The notes under the pieces: generated by a model
Told to the model about the DNA's origin: nothing
Databases searched by the model: none
The model's input: only the letters and a program-made list of their open reading frames with translations
Shown here: in pieces, positions 1 to 8,600 of the stretch
Position numbering within the stretch: the first letter of the stretch is position 1
Layout: each line of letters starts with the position of its first letter
Position numbers and translations under genes: made by a program
Assembly: GCF_005670685.2 (NCBI RefSeq)
Contig: NZ_CP062008.1
Coordinates: forward strand, 2,976,001 to 3,040,000
DNA length: 64,000 bases
Source: Mycolicibacterium mucogenicum DSM 44124
Lineage (GTDB): Bacteria; Actinomycetota; Actinomycetes; Mycobacteriales; Mycobacteriaceae
Direction of reading: 5' to 3'

Positions 1-945
1 GACCGCCATGCCTGCGACGGGGCGGCTGGTGAGGCGTTGGTCGGCGATGTCGATGAGGCCGGGTGCAACCATGAGGTCGATACCGTGGGTCTCCAGTTCC
101 CACATGAGTCGGCGGATCTCGGTGGGGCTGAGATGGTGGGTGGCAGCCAGGGCGACAGTGTCGGCGTTGGTGCGCTGAACGGCGGCGAGGATGGCTTCGT
201 CGGTGCCGACGATCGGGATGTCGCGGCCGGCGATGGTGATGACTTCTTTGGCGTGCGTCGGTCCCATGGGGGTGCAGAATCCGGCGACGTGGTACCCGGC
301 CCAGGGGTCTTTGGCGAACTCGGTGGCGATGTCTGCGGCAGCGCTGGTGGCACCGACAGCCAGGAGGCGGCTTTGGTTGTAGCCCAGGCGGCGCTTGTTC
401 GCGTGGAATTTGCGCCAGATCCAGCGGGTGGTGATCAGGCCGACCAGGCCTGTGGGCAGAGCGATCGCGAGGTAGCCGCGCGAGATGTTCAGGTGGAACA
501 GCGTCGAGGCGATGGCGATGAGGCCGAACAGCTGCAACGTGGCCGCGGCGAGGGTGACGTATTCATCGAAACCTCGGCCGACGACCTTCGCCGACCGGCT
601 GCCCAGTGATAGGAAGCCCATCCACGCCAGCGCGATGACGGCCGACACCGCCAGATACCGGACGTGCGGACCGTTGTCGAGGGACACGTAGACGGGGTGG
701 CCGCTGGTGGTGGCGAACCGGAAAATTTGCCCAAGGATGACGGAAGAGCAAATAACTAAAGCATCGCTGAAAATGAGCTTGCGTGCATATTTTGCGTGAC
801 GCTGCTCACGCATTGACCTGCCCCGGTTGCTGATTGTGGTAGCAGCTGGTAGCTGCAGCGCAAGCTCGTTTGCAGCGGAGAATTGGCCGGTGGTGGACTC
901 GTTTGAACTGTTTACCTGCGGGTTTTCAACTGTAGATGTCGACAT
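1..945 (-). CDS. Sugar transferase (polyprenyl glycosylphosphotransferase), N-terminal part, cut by window edge
   Basis: The minus-strand frame stays open from about 1074 to the window edge. The visible part is the membrane and nucleotide-binding-like N-terminal half of a WcaJ/CpsE-type undecaprenyl-phosphate sugar transferase. There are hydrophobic segments around residues 55-150, then a Rossmann-like stretch (LLAVGAT), then the family-typical run ending RPVAGMAV at the edge. The catalytic C-terminal bacterial sugar transferase domain lies outside the window. Such enzymes start lipid-linked polysaccharide assembly at the membrane. The start at 945 (MSTSTVEN) gives a typical Ser/Thr-rich N-terminus. 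An ATG at 813 and a GTG at 1017 are alternatives. The family call is inferred from the N-terminal half only. Confidence 0.75.
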   Translation of the reverse strand, partial: MSTSTVENPQVNSSNESTTGQFSAANELALQLPAATTISNRGRSMREQRHAKYARKLIFSDALVICSSVILGQIFRFATTSGHPVYVSLDNGPHVRYLAVSAVIALAWMGFLSLGSRSAKVVGRGFDEYVTLAAATLQLFGLIAIASTLFHLNISRGYLAIALPTGLVGLITTRWIWRKFHANKRRLGYNQSRLLAVGATSAAADIATEFAKDPWAGYHVAGFCTPMGPTHAKEVITIAGRDIPIVGTDEAILAAVQRTNADTVALAATHHLSPTEIRRLMWELETHGIDLMVAPGLIDIADQRLTSRPVAGMAV

Positions 946-1294
946 GGCTACCGGGGCGCTCTCTGCTGGGCGGGACTCACTCGGTTGGTTCGACCCCAGG
1001 CTGCTTGCAGGGTTCACCTGCCGATTTGGGATCAGCGCGGTGACCGGCGGTGGTCTCGCGCGAGGGGCTACTTGTTAACGAACGCGATTTTTAGCAAATT
1101 TATACCGAAGGCTTGGAACCGGCAAGTAGGACACCTAACGAACGCGTGTTACGGCCATCACACTTGAAGCCCGACTCCTGTGAGGTCGGCGGTTCTGACT
1201 GGTCAGGAGTTCATGGAACGGGCGAAGCCGACACACGGATTCCGGGACCATCGCAGACGGCCCAGGACGTGGAGTGTCGGCGAAGCGACCCGAG
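946..1294. other. Intergenic region with a repeated 11-mer
   Basis: No convincing gene is seen between the sugar transferase and the acetyltransferase. TAACGAACGCG occurs twice, at 1076-1086 and 1136-1146, exactly 60 bp apart. Its last ten bases occur again at 10735-10744. The pair lies upstream of the sugar-transferase start, so a regulatory role is possible but unproven. Confidence 0.4.
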
Positions 1295-1969
1295 TCAGGA
1301 AATACGGACGATCTCGAGGGGGACCGTACGCGTCAGAGTGAAACCCATCGCCTTGTAGAGCCTCTGAGCCGGGTTGTCGCTCGATGTATGGAGGAACGGA
1401 GTTTCGTCGCGCTCGCGAATACCGTGTGCGATTGCGCGGATCAGGCGGGACGCCAGGCCCTGTCCGCGGGCTTCGGGGGCGGTGCACACTGCGCTGATTT
1501 CCGTGAATCCGGTCGGTCGCATCCGCTCGCCGGCCATCGCGACGAGCGAACCATCGGCGGCGCGGATACCCAGATAGGTCCCGAGTTCGATGGTCCGGGG
1601 GAGGAACGGTCCCGGTTTGGTCCGCTCGACCAGGGCGGTCATCTCGGGCACGTCGGCCGGCGTCAGTGGTATCGCCGCCGGATCGGGCGCAGCTTCGATT
1701 TCGCTGCCCTCGTATTGGACCAAACCGAACGTCTCGACGACGGACCAGCCCGCGGGCAGCGCGGTGGCGCGGTCGCGAAGGACCGCGATCCCGGTGTCGC
1801 CGGCCAGGCGGGCGACGTGGATGTAGTCCTCGGCGGTCAGTTCGCGTGGGTGACCATAGAACACCGAAACGTCCGCGCGGTATCGCTGGATCCGTCCGCT
1901 GACTTCACGGAACCGGCTGTGTGGGCCGTCGAGCGCGGCGTTGACGGGGTCGGCGAGCACATCGGTCAC
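1295..1969 (-). CDS. GNAT-family N-acetyltransferase
   Basis: The protein has 224 residues. Its C-terminal half has the GNAT acetyl-CoA-binding motif A (RGQGLASRL, about residue 165) and the later HTSSDNPAQRLYKAMGF region typical of the FR47-like group. The N-terminal 90 residues form a less conserved extension often seen in actinobacterial members. It should transfer an acyl group from acyl-CoA to an amine, but the substrate cannot be predicted. It is monocistronic and divergent from the hydrolase at 2150. The palindrome at 2077-2095 lies between the two genes. Confidence 0.85.
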   Translation of the reverse strand: MTDVLADPVNAALDGPHSRFREVSGRIQRYRADVSVFYGHPRELTAEDYIHVARLAGDTGIAVLRDRATALPAGWSVVETFGLVQYEGSEIEAAPDPAAIPLTPADVPEMTALVERTKPGPFLPRTIELGTYLGIRAADGSLVAMAGERMRPTGFTEISAVCTAPEARGQGLASRLIRAIAHGIRERDETPFLHTSSDNPAQRLYKAMGFTLTRTVPLEIVRIS

Positions 1970-2076
1970 GCCTCGATCATCCCAGACGACGAGATGGCAT
2001 CAGGACGCCGCTGGCGGCGGGCTCGCCGAGAACGCTTTGGAATCACGAAGATTGGAACGCGCTGCACCGCTGCATT

Positions 2077-2095
2077 ATTCGTCAGTGTGACGAAT
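2077..2095. promoter_or_regulatory. Palindrome (operator-like), TTCGTCA-type
   Basis: ATTCGTCA and TGACGAAT arms surround a 3-base centre, 55 bp upstream of the hydrolase start at 2150 and 108 bp upstream of the divergent acetyltransferase start. The core is the same as in the 29-bp palindrome at 4160-4188 and similar to 4377-4387. This points to a shared repressor of TetR/GntR type that is not in the window. Confidence 0.6.
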
Positions 2096-2149
2096 GCGTG
2101 CCTATTCCCAACCATTCTGTGGGGGTAGAAGAAGATAGACTGCCCGACC

Positions 2150-3196
2150 ATGCCCTCGCTTGCGACCTCGGCACGCAACCTGTTCGCCATCACCCTCGGC
2201 GATGGCGTGTGCCCACCGGAACCGACCGAGCACGCGGTGCTGTTCGATGAACCGCACCGCCAACTGCGGCGCTACGGCCGTTCGGACGGGCGCGAGTCCG
2301 CACTGGTGCCGGTTCTGTTGGTACCGCCACTGGCCGCTTCGGCGACCTGCTACGACTTGTCGCCGGGTCAATCATTGGTGGCACACCTGCTGGAACAGGG
2401 CCGTACCCCGTATGTGGTCGACTACGGCGAAATCGGCTGGGCTGACCGGCATCTCGGCTTGGAGGCCTTCTTCGCAGACATCCTGCCGGAAGCCATCGAG
2501 CGGGTGCTCATCGATTCCGGGGCTCAGGAACTCGACCTGATCGGTTGGAGCCTCGGCGGCACGCTCAGCCTGTTCACCGCGGCTGCCAACAGGGACCTGC
2601 CCATCCGTTCGATCACCGGCATCGGCACGCCGCTGGATTACGGCCGGATCCCCGGCTACCCGGAAGTCCGACGAATCACCAAGCCCACCAACGGCTATGC
2701 GGTCACCACTGTCCTGCGCGCCATGGGCGGGGTGCCCGCCCCGGTGGTCCAGGCCGCGTACCGAGCGACGTCCTGGGATCGTGAACTCAAGCGACCGTGG
2801 TTCGTCCTCAACAACCTGGGCAACACCGAAGCCTTGGCCAGGGCCGAAGTGATCGACCGCTTCCAGGATGCGTTTCCGGGATATCCGGGGCGCGCCGTTT
2901 CTCAGATGTGGGGCCGGCTGATCTACCACGACGAGATCGCCACCGGCGTCGTCAATGTCGCGGGCCGGACCCTTGACCTGACGTCATTGGCACTGCCGAT
3001 CCAACTGTTCGGCAGCCACCGGGACGCCATCGCGCCGTGGGAATGCGTGCACAACGGTGTGGCCATGCTGAAGTCGGCCGATGTTCGGTTCGCCACTGTG
3101 GAAGCCAGCCATCTCGGCTTGGTCGCATTGTCGGCCGGTGTCACCGAGACGTGGCCGGCGATCGACGACTTCCTGAAGGAACTGGACACGCGCTAG
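2150..3196 (+). CDS. PhaC-like alpha/beta hydrolase
   Basis: The protein has 348 residues and an alpha/beta-hydrolase fold. The oxyanion region is VPVLLVPPLAAS near residue 55 and the nucleophile elbow is GWSLGG near residue 130. The acid is likely at SHRDAIAP and the final His at EASHLGLV. The layout resembles class I/III polyhydroxyalkanoate synthases, but the elbow has Ser, not the Cys usual in PHA synthases, so a lipase or esterase role is as likely. An operator-like palindrome sits 55 bp upstream. The gene converges on the DUF4436 gene, which has the same palindrome upstream, so the two may be co-regulated. Confidence 0.8.
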   Translation: MPSLATSARNLFAITLGDGVCPPEPTEHAVLFDEPHRQLRRYGRSDGRESALVPVLLVPPLAASATCYDLSPGQSLVAHLLEQGRTPYVVDYGEIGWADRHLGLEAFFADILPEAIERVLIDSGAQELDLIGWSLGGTLSLFTAAANRDLPIRSITGIGTPLDYGRIPGYPEVRRITKPTNGYAVTTVLRAMGGVPAPVVQAAYRATSWDRELKRPWFVLNNLGNTEALARAEVIDRFQDAFPGYPGRAVSQMWGRLIYHDEIATGVVNVAGRTLDLTSLALPIQLFGSHRDAIAPWECVHNGVAMLKSADVRFATVEASHLGLVALSAGVTETWPAIDDFLKELDTR

Positions 3197-3217
3197 GAGG
3201 GTCCGCCGGCGGCCGTT

Positions 3218-4051
3218 CTATTCGGGCTTGAGGTGGCGCCACCAGCAGGTGATGTACAAGCTCATCGAGGCCACTAGTGTCGCGATCACCCAGAGCACTA
3301 CGGACACGTCGATCCACGTTCCGATGGGCGGAGCATCGGGCAGCGCGTTGCGCAGCGGCACCACTGCGAAAAGCATTGCGGCAAACCATGTCGTCATGGG
3401 CGGCTGAAACTTGCGGCGGTTGCGTGCGGTTTGTACCGCGACCACCGCTCCCAGTACCGCAATCGTGACGAGCGCGCCGACGAGGACTGCGGCGAATGCG
3501 GCTGTGCTGGGGGAGCGTTGCGCCTTGACGCGGTAGACACCCGGTGCGGCGTCGTTGCTGCCGGCCGGAATGTGGAACATCCATCCGGGCACCCGATCGA
3601 AGAACGCGGGCGTCACTCGTATCGGTACGTGTGACGCACCCCGAAACAGTTCGACGGTGATCGGGCCTGAGCGGTAATGGTCGAATGGATAGCTGCCAGG
3701 GTCGCCGGACAGGATCAGCGCGACGGGAAAGACGTCGGGCACCATGCCTTTCGTCCATGTGCGGCGGGTCGGTGTCACTGCGGATTGCACTGCGACACTG
3801 AGGTCTTCGGTAAGGCTGTGCGTTTGCGGGTCCAGCAGCGCCGGACCTGGCACGACGGTCACGTTGGCCACCATGTCGCCTTTGACCGAATGGACCTCGT
3901 TCAAGTCGATGGTGACGGTGGTGCCATCGGCTGTCGGTATCGGCTCGCTGATTTGGCTTGGGTGTCCGAGGCCGGTCCTCGCGTACAGCGCGATTGTCGT
4001 GAGGTACAGGGCGACTACAACCGCCACACTCGCGACTACCCGGACTTTCAT
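3218..4051 (-). CDS. DUF4436 family membrane protein
   Basis: The protein has 277 residues. It has an N-terminal membrane segment (MKVRVVASVAVVVALYL), an extracytoplasmic beta-rich domain of about 150 residues, and three C-terminal membrane segments ending in a short basic tail. This matches the actinobacterial DUF4436 family, whose function is unknown. I chose the start at 4051 over the ATG at 4069 because GGGAGGGG lies just upstream of it. A perfect 29-bp palindrome lies about 110 bp upstream. The gene ends 21 bp from the hydrolase stop, in convergent orientation. Confidence 0.8.
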   Translation of the reverse strand: MKVRVVASVAVVVALYLTTIALYARTGLGHPSQISEPIPTADGTTVTIDLNEVHSVKGDMVANVTVVPGPALLDPQTHSLTEDLSVAVQSAVTPTRRTWTKGMVPDVFPVALILSGDPGSYPFDHYRSGPITVELFRGASHVPIRVTPAFFDRVPGWMFHIPAGSNDAAPGVYRVKAQRSPSTAAFAAVLVGALVTIAVLGAVVAVQTARNRRKFQPPMTTWFAAMLFAVVPLRNALPDAPPIGTWIDVSVVLWVIATLVASMSLYITCWWRHLKPE

Positions 4052-4159
4052 CGGCGACCCCTCCCGCATAATTGACAGCAGTGTAAGTCAGGTTTCTGCA
4101 CGGATGTGCCGAAACTCCGATGGCATCGTCGGCGAAAGGGTGAACCAGATTGCAGCCCA

Positions 4160-4188
4160 ACACTATTCGTCACAGTGACGAATAGTGT
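4160..4188. promoter_or_regulatory. Perfect 29-bp palindrome, likely operator
   Basis: Arms ACACTATTCGTCAC and GTGACGAATAGTGT flank one central base. It lies about 110 bp upstream of the DUF4436 start and shares its core with the palindromes at 2077-2095 and 4377-4387. The perfect symmetry and repeated occurrence upstream of genes fit a homodimeric repressor site. Confidence 0.65.
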
Positions 4189-4359
4189 CGCGGCAGGTTT
4201 CCCGAGGCGGCAGGGGGTGCATGGCGGTCGACTTTCGCCTGTCGTCATATCGATGGCCAGTCAGCGCTTGAGCCACTCATGCGCACACCGCGGCATTGAA
4301 CGGCAGACCGCCAATTCGGATCGAAAAGCTGGGCGCCGCAGCGATATTCGCGCACCCGG

Positions 4360-4391
4360 TTAGCCGTGGCTAAAACGTCACAGTGACAAAT
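4360..4391. promoter_or_regulatory. Third GTCACAGTGAC palindrome next to TTAGCC-GT-GGCTAA
   Basis: GTCACAGTGAC at 4377-4387 repeats the core of the 4160 palindrome. It is directly preceded by a separate perfect palindrome, TTAGCCGTGGCTAA (4360-4373). Transposon Tn-A inserts 63 bp downstream, so any gene this site controlled is now separated from it. Confidence 0.5.
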
Positions 4392-4444
4392 TGGTTCAGT
4401 CCGCCCTGCGCGCTCAAGCGTCGCTGGGGGTTGCCGAGTTGGCG

Positions 4445-4449
4445 GCACG
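4445..4449. repeat. Tn-A target-site duplication, left copy
   Basis: GCACG directly precedes the left terminal TGT of Tn-A and is repeated exactly at 14779-14783, directly after the right terminal ACA. Five-base duplications are typical of Tn7/Tn5053/Mu-type DDE transposons. Confidence 0.9.
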
Positions 4450-4455
4450 TGTCCG

Positions 4456-4526
4456 TTCTCATTGATTCTGGGGCATTCTCATTGAATCTGGGGTAAGTGC
4501 GTGTCTTTCTCATTGAATCTGGGGCA
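4456..4526. repeat. Tn-A left-end transposase-binding repeats (three copies)
   Basis: TTCTCATTGAATCTGGGGCA-type 20-mers lie at 4456-4475 (one mismatch), 4476-4495 (last base pair differs) and 4507-4526, all in the same orientation. The first two abut. Arrays like this at element ends are binding sites for the TnsB subunit in Tn7 relatives. Confidence 0.85.
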
Positions 4527-4545
4527 CGAGGCTTAGCGTTTATGT

Positions 4546-5286
4546 GTGCTGACGTCGGCTGTTTCGGCTGGGCCAGGTGTAGCGAGTGCAGTGGACTTGG
4601 AGTTCAACACCCGCGAGGGATGCACGCGGCAATCGCTGGACCGATGTGCTGCAACCCGGTTTGAGTTGGACTGTTCACCAGTGCGGAATTTCCCCTCGTT
4701 TCGAGGTCAGCGTAACTTTCCCGGGCTGTGGTGGTTCGCCACAACCGGCGCACATGTAGGTCACGAGTCCTGGGTAGAACGTGACCAGTTGATGGCGTTG
4801 GATGCCGATCCGGATGTTGTTGGTGTTCTGTCGCAACCATTTTGGATTCATTGGCGTGACGGCACGCGGCATGCTCCTGACTACTTCGTGCGGCGCCGCG
4901 ATGGATCTGTCGTCGTAGTCGACGTTCGTGAGGACGACCGGATCTCTGACGCTGATCGGGACGTGTTCGATCGGTCTGCCGCCACGTGCGCGATGGTCGG
5001 TTGGGATTACCTGCGTGTCGGTTCCCTCGATCCAGTGCTGCGGGCGAATCTACGTTGGTTGTCGGGTTATCGGCATCCGCGAGTATTGAAGATCGGTTTG
5101 GCTGATCAACTGGCGGAGGTCTTCGCTCGGGTCCGTCCGTTGATGGCTGGTGTGCACGCGGTCGGGACTCCTTTGGTGGTGCTGCCCGTACTGTTTCATC
5201 TGCTCTGGCACGGCCGTTTAGTTGCCGATCTGCAAGGAGCGGCACTTGGCGACGACACGGCGATTGGCCTCGGGACCGGGTGGTGA
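4546..5286 (+). CDS. tnsA: TnsA-like transposase endonuclease subunit
   Basis: The protein has 246 residues. A TnsA-type nuclease core runs from about residue 60 to 165: HESWVERD supplies the first acidic residue, HAPDYFV the catalytic Asp, and VVVVDVRE takes the place of the usual Q-x-K motif, with Asp and Arg there. In Tn7 relatives TnsA cuts the 5' ends of the element, which makes transposition cut-and-paste. It is the first gene after the left-end repeats, in the same direction as tnsB, which starts 6 bp after its stop. The GTG start is followed by a poorly conserved N-terminus, so the true start could lie a little downstream. Confidence 0.8.
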   Translation: MLTSAVSAGPGVASAVDLEFNTREGCTRQSLDRCAATRFELDCSPVRNFPSFRGQRNFPGLWWFATTGAHVGHESWVERDQLMALDADPDVVGVLSQPFWIHWRDGTRHAPDYFVRRRDGSVVVVDVREDDRISDADRDVFDRSAATCAMVGWDYLRVGSLDPVLRANLRWLSGYRHPRVLKIGLADQLAEVFARVRPLMAGVHAVGTPLVVLPVLFHLLWHGRLVADLQGAALGDDTAIGLGTGW

Positions 5287-5292
5287 CCTGAC

Positions 5293-7374
5293 GTGCGAAC
5301 GGGTGTCGTCCGAGAGGGAGACGAAATCCGTTTATCAGCAGGTGTTTTCACCGTCGTAACCCTGTCGGGCGGATCAGCTCGACTGGTTGACGCTGTCGGC
5401 GAGCAGATTGTGGTGCCGCTCTCGCAGCTGATGGTTGATCCGGCATTGGAATTGGTGTCGGGGTCGCGACCGCCACTGTGTTCTGAGGAAATGCTGGCTG
5501 GCATTCCCGAGGCAGCCGTCGAGCAAGCACGGTGGTGGGAGCGCCACATCGTGGAGATCCTCAGCGGCCGCCCGCCTGGGACGGCCGCGGGCATTCGTCC
5601 CCGCCCAGAGTTCGACACGGCAAAACGATCTCTGCGGCAGCGTGAGCTGGCCAAGTTGGACGAGCTGCGTGCCGCCGGCCACGACGTGAGTCGGAATGCG
5701 TTGCAGCGTCGCCGATTTGCCTACGAACGGGACGGGCTCCTGGGAGTGGTTGACGGGCGCCATAATCGGCGGCGCGCGGTATTCGGCCGTGTGGACGACC
5801 GTGTCGTCGCCGCGGTGCGGGATGCGATCGAGGGCGAGACCGACCTGTCAACGGGAACGGTGCAGCGTCTGCAACGGCGGGTCGCCAAGACGCTGGTGGC
5901 CACCTATGGTGCCGACGACGCGCCCGCGATGCCGTCGCAGCCCACCTTCTACCGGCTGGTCAAGCGCCTCGCGGAAGGACGGCACACGTTCGGGTCAGCA
6001 CGGACGCGGCGATCGCTGTCCAAGCAGCCCGATGGCCCATTCGGGTCGATCACCGTGGTGCGCCCCGGCGAGATGGTGGAAATCGATTCAACCCTTCTGG
6101 ATGTACGGGTAGTGCTCGATGACGGCATGGTAGACCGAGTCGAGCTGACTGCGATGGTCGACAACGCTACGCGGTCCATCCCGGCCGCGGTGCTGCGACC
6201 GACGACCAAAGCAGTGGACGCGTCACTGCTCTTGGCGCGGGCATTGACGCCCGAACCGATGCGCCCGGGATGGGCCGATGCGCTGCGGATGTCCCGGTCG
6301 GTACTTCCGCACCACAGCCTGACCAGTGTCGATCAGCGCCTGGCCGATGCTGCGGCCAGGCCGGTGATCGCTCCCGAGACGATCGTCTGCGATCACGGGA
6401 AAGCGTATCTGTCCCAAACATTTCGGCAAGCGTGCTGCACATTGGGGATCAATCTGCAGCCGGCTCATCCCGACTGCCCGACCGATAAGCCGAAGATCGA
6501 GCGGACATTGCAGTCGGTGGGCACCCTGTTCGCACAGTACGTGGCCGGTTACGTCGGTTCATCGGTGGAGCGGCGTGGGAAAAACGCCGAGGACGACGCG
6601 GTGTGGTCGATGATTGAGCTGCAGGCGCTGCTGGACGAGTGGATCATCGCGGTGTGGCAGAACCGCCCCCACGATGGCCTGCGGGATCCGGTGACGCCGG
6701 GGAAAGCGTTGTCTCCCAACGAGAAATACACTGCCCTCGTTGAGGTGGCTGGCTATGTACCGGTCCCACTGGACGCCGACGACTATATCGAATTGCTTCC
6801 CGTGCAGTGGCGCACAATCAACAGTTACGGGGTCCGGATCAACCATCGCACCTATGACGCCAAGGCGCTCAACCCATACCGGCGCCAGCATTCCGGGGTC
6901 GATGCCCGTAACGGACAGTGGGAAGTGCACTACGACCCGTATGACGTGTCGAGGATTTGGGTGCGCAATCACCACGAAGACGGATGGCTGGCCGCGACGT
7001 GGACGCACCTTCGGTCCTCGCCGGTGCCGTTCGGCGAGACACTGTGGCGCCACGCCCGCTCCGTAGCCGACCGCAGAGGGGCCCAGAAGACCCAGGAAGC
7101 GGAGATTGCGGCCATCGCGGAGGACTTGCTGGACCGCGCCGCCGCTGGGCCGCAGCAGCAGACGAAAGCCGAGCGCCGAGTGACTGGACGGACCAGCGCC
7201 GCGAGCGCCGGCCGGGACTGGCCGGACCCGACGGAATCATCCGAACATCATGGCCCGTCACCGTCGGAACGGGCCGCCGACAACGAGACTTTCGACGATG
7301 ACGGCGAGATGGCGGAGGTCATACCCCTGCCGGTGTTTGATGCACGCAAGGAGGCCCAAACGTGGCGACTGTGA
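5293..7374 (+). CDS. tnsB: TnsB-like DDE transposase (Mu/Tn7 type, rve core)
   Basis: The protein has 693 residues. N-terminal DNA-binding helices are followed by a retroviral-integrase-like core. The first Asp is in VEIDSTLLD (near residue 260), the second in VCDHGKAYL (near 365), and the Glu in KPKIERTLQ (near 400). A C-terminal Mu-transposase beta-barrel follows and then a charged tail (residues about 580-693), where TnsC contact is expected. It should bind the end repeats and cut and join the 3' ends. It overlaps tnsC by 13 bp, consistent with a coupled operon. Confidence 0.9.
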   Translation: MRTGVVREGDEIRLSAGVFTVVTLSGGSARLVDAVGEQIVVPLSQLMVDPALELVSGSRPPLCSEEMLAGIPEAAVEQARWWERHIVEILSGRPPGTAAGIRPRPEFDTAKRSLRQRELAKLDELRAAGHDVSRNALQRRRFAYERDGLLGVVDGRHNRRRAVFGRVDDRVVAAVRDAIEGETDLSTGTVQRLQRRVAKTLVATYGADDAPAMPSQPTFYRLVKRLAEGRHTFGSARTRRSLSKQPDGPFGSITVVRPGEMVEIDSTLLDVRVVLDDGMVDRVELTAMVDNATRSIPAAVLRPTTKAVDASLLLARALTPEPMRPGWADALRMSRSVLPHHSLTSVDQRLADAAARPVIAPETIVCDHGKAYLSQTFRQACCTLGINLQPAHPDCPTDKPKIERTLQSVGTLFAQYVAGYVGSSVERRGKNAEDDAVWSMIELQALLDEWIIAVWQNRPHDGLRDPVTPGKALSPNEKYTALVEVAGYVPVPLDADDYIELLPVQWRTINSYGVRINHRTYDAKALNPYRRQHSGVDARNGQWEVHYDPYDVSRIWVRNHHEDGWLAATWTHLRSSPVPFGETLWRHARSVADRRGAQKTQEAEIAAIAEDLLDRAAAGPQQQTKAERRVTGRTSAASAGRDWPDPTESSEHHGPSPSERAADNETFDDDGEMAEVIPLPVFDARKEAQTWRL

Positions 7375-8600
7375 CCGAGATTGCGGCGGTGGGTCAGTTA
7401 GAGGATCGCCGCCAGCCGACCACGACGCTGGAGGGCTGGCGGCGTTTTGTTGATGCCGATCCGCCGGAGTTCACGTTGCTCGCCGACGACGAGTGGGCCA
7501 GCCTCGGTGAGGACGAGCGGACGGCCTACAACGAGGCCCGGGTTGCGCATCATTCGGAGCTGGTGGTGGTCACCACGTCGGCGATCGAAGCGATCACCCA
7601 TCAGGGCCGGCTGTTGACATTGCTCAACCAGCGCGAGATCGGGGCCCGGCGCGGGCTGATCATCTCCGGCGGGGCAGCGACGGGGAAAACTACGGCGATC
7701 AAGCAACTGGGTCGGTTTCACGAATTGCGCACCCGTGCACGGTTTCCCGGCGATGAGAGCCGGATTCCGGTGGTGTATGTGACGGCCCCGCCGAAAGGGT
7801 CGCCCCGCAAGTTGGCGATGGAGTTCGCACGGTTTCTGGGGCTTCCCACGCTCAATCAGCGGATGAACGTGACCGATATTTCCGATGCCGTGTGCCAGGT
7901 GCTCATCGATGCCCGTACCGACATCGTGGTGGTCGATGAAATCCACAACCTCAACCTCGACACCCGCGCCGGCGAAGAACTGTCCGACCACCTCAAATAC
8001 TTCACCGAGCATCTGCCTGCGACATTCGTTTACGCCGGGATCGAAGTGGAACGCTCGGGGCTGTTCACCGGCACGCGGGGACGGCAGTTGGCCGGCCGTT
8101 GCGGGGTGATCCACACCAGCGCATTCCCCGACGCCAAGGAGTGGCGACAACTCGTCGCCGCCATGGAAGGTACCTTGCGTCTGCATCGACACGAACCGGG
8201 AAGCCTTGTCGCCCAGGCCCGTTACCTGCACCGCCGCACCGGCGGGATGATCGGCAGCCTGGCCCACTTGATCCGGGCTTCAGCAATCCAAGCGATGCTC
8301 GACGGCACCGAGCACATCACCCGCGAGGCCATGGACGATATTTTGATCGACTACGCCGCCCACACGGCCGCGGCCCGCAACGGCCAGCTGACGTGGCAAC
8401 TGTCAGGCCGTGGCCGCGCGGACCACGCCAGCGGCTCCGCGAACGATCGCACCGTTCCGTTGGGAAGCCGTATCGTCCTACATCGACAGGCTGGCCCGCG
8501 CCAACCATATCGGCGTCTCCACACTGCGCGGCCATGTCGCCGAATCATGCGCAGCCCGGCCGCGACCGGACTGGTTGGCCGTCGTCAGCGGCCAACCTGA
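7362..8600 (+). CDS. tnsC: TnsC/TniB-like AAA+ transposition regulator
   Basis: The ORF has 412 residues. The Walker A motif is GGAATGKTT (near residue 107), Walker B is IVVVDEIHNL (near 190), and sensor/arginine regions follow. It is the ATPase that links target selection to the TnsA/TnsB transposase. Homologous similarity seems to end near residue 345. The last 65 codons overlap the start of tniQ by about 190 bp in another frame and are rich in Arg and Pro, so the true stop may have been lost through an indel near 8390. Confidence 0.88.
   Translation: MATVTEIAAVGQLEDRRQPTTTLEGWRRFVDADPPEFTLLADDEWASLGEDERTAYNEARVAHHSELVVVTTSAIEAITHQGRLLTLLNQREIGARRGLIISGGAATGKTTAIKQLGRFHELRTRARFPGDESRIPVVYVTAPPKGSPRKLAMEFARFLGLPTLNQRMNVTDISDAVCQVLIDARTDIVVVDEIHNLNLDTRAGEELSDHLKYFTEHLPATFVYAGIEVERSGLFTGTRGRQLAGRCGVIHTSAFPDAKEWRQLVAAMEGTLRLHRHEPGSLVAQARYLHRRTGGMIGSLAHLIRASAIQAMLDGTEHITREAMDDILIDYAAHTAAARNGQLTWQLSGRGRADHASGSANDRTVPLGSRIVLHRQAGPRQPYRRLHTARPCRRIMRSPAATGLVGRRQRPT

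Noticed and set aside
1274..2128. A 284-codon plus-strand frame opposite the acetyltransferase
   Set aside because: It is a high-GC shadow; the GNAT motifs are on the minus strand.
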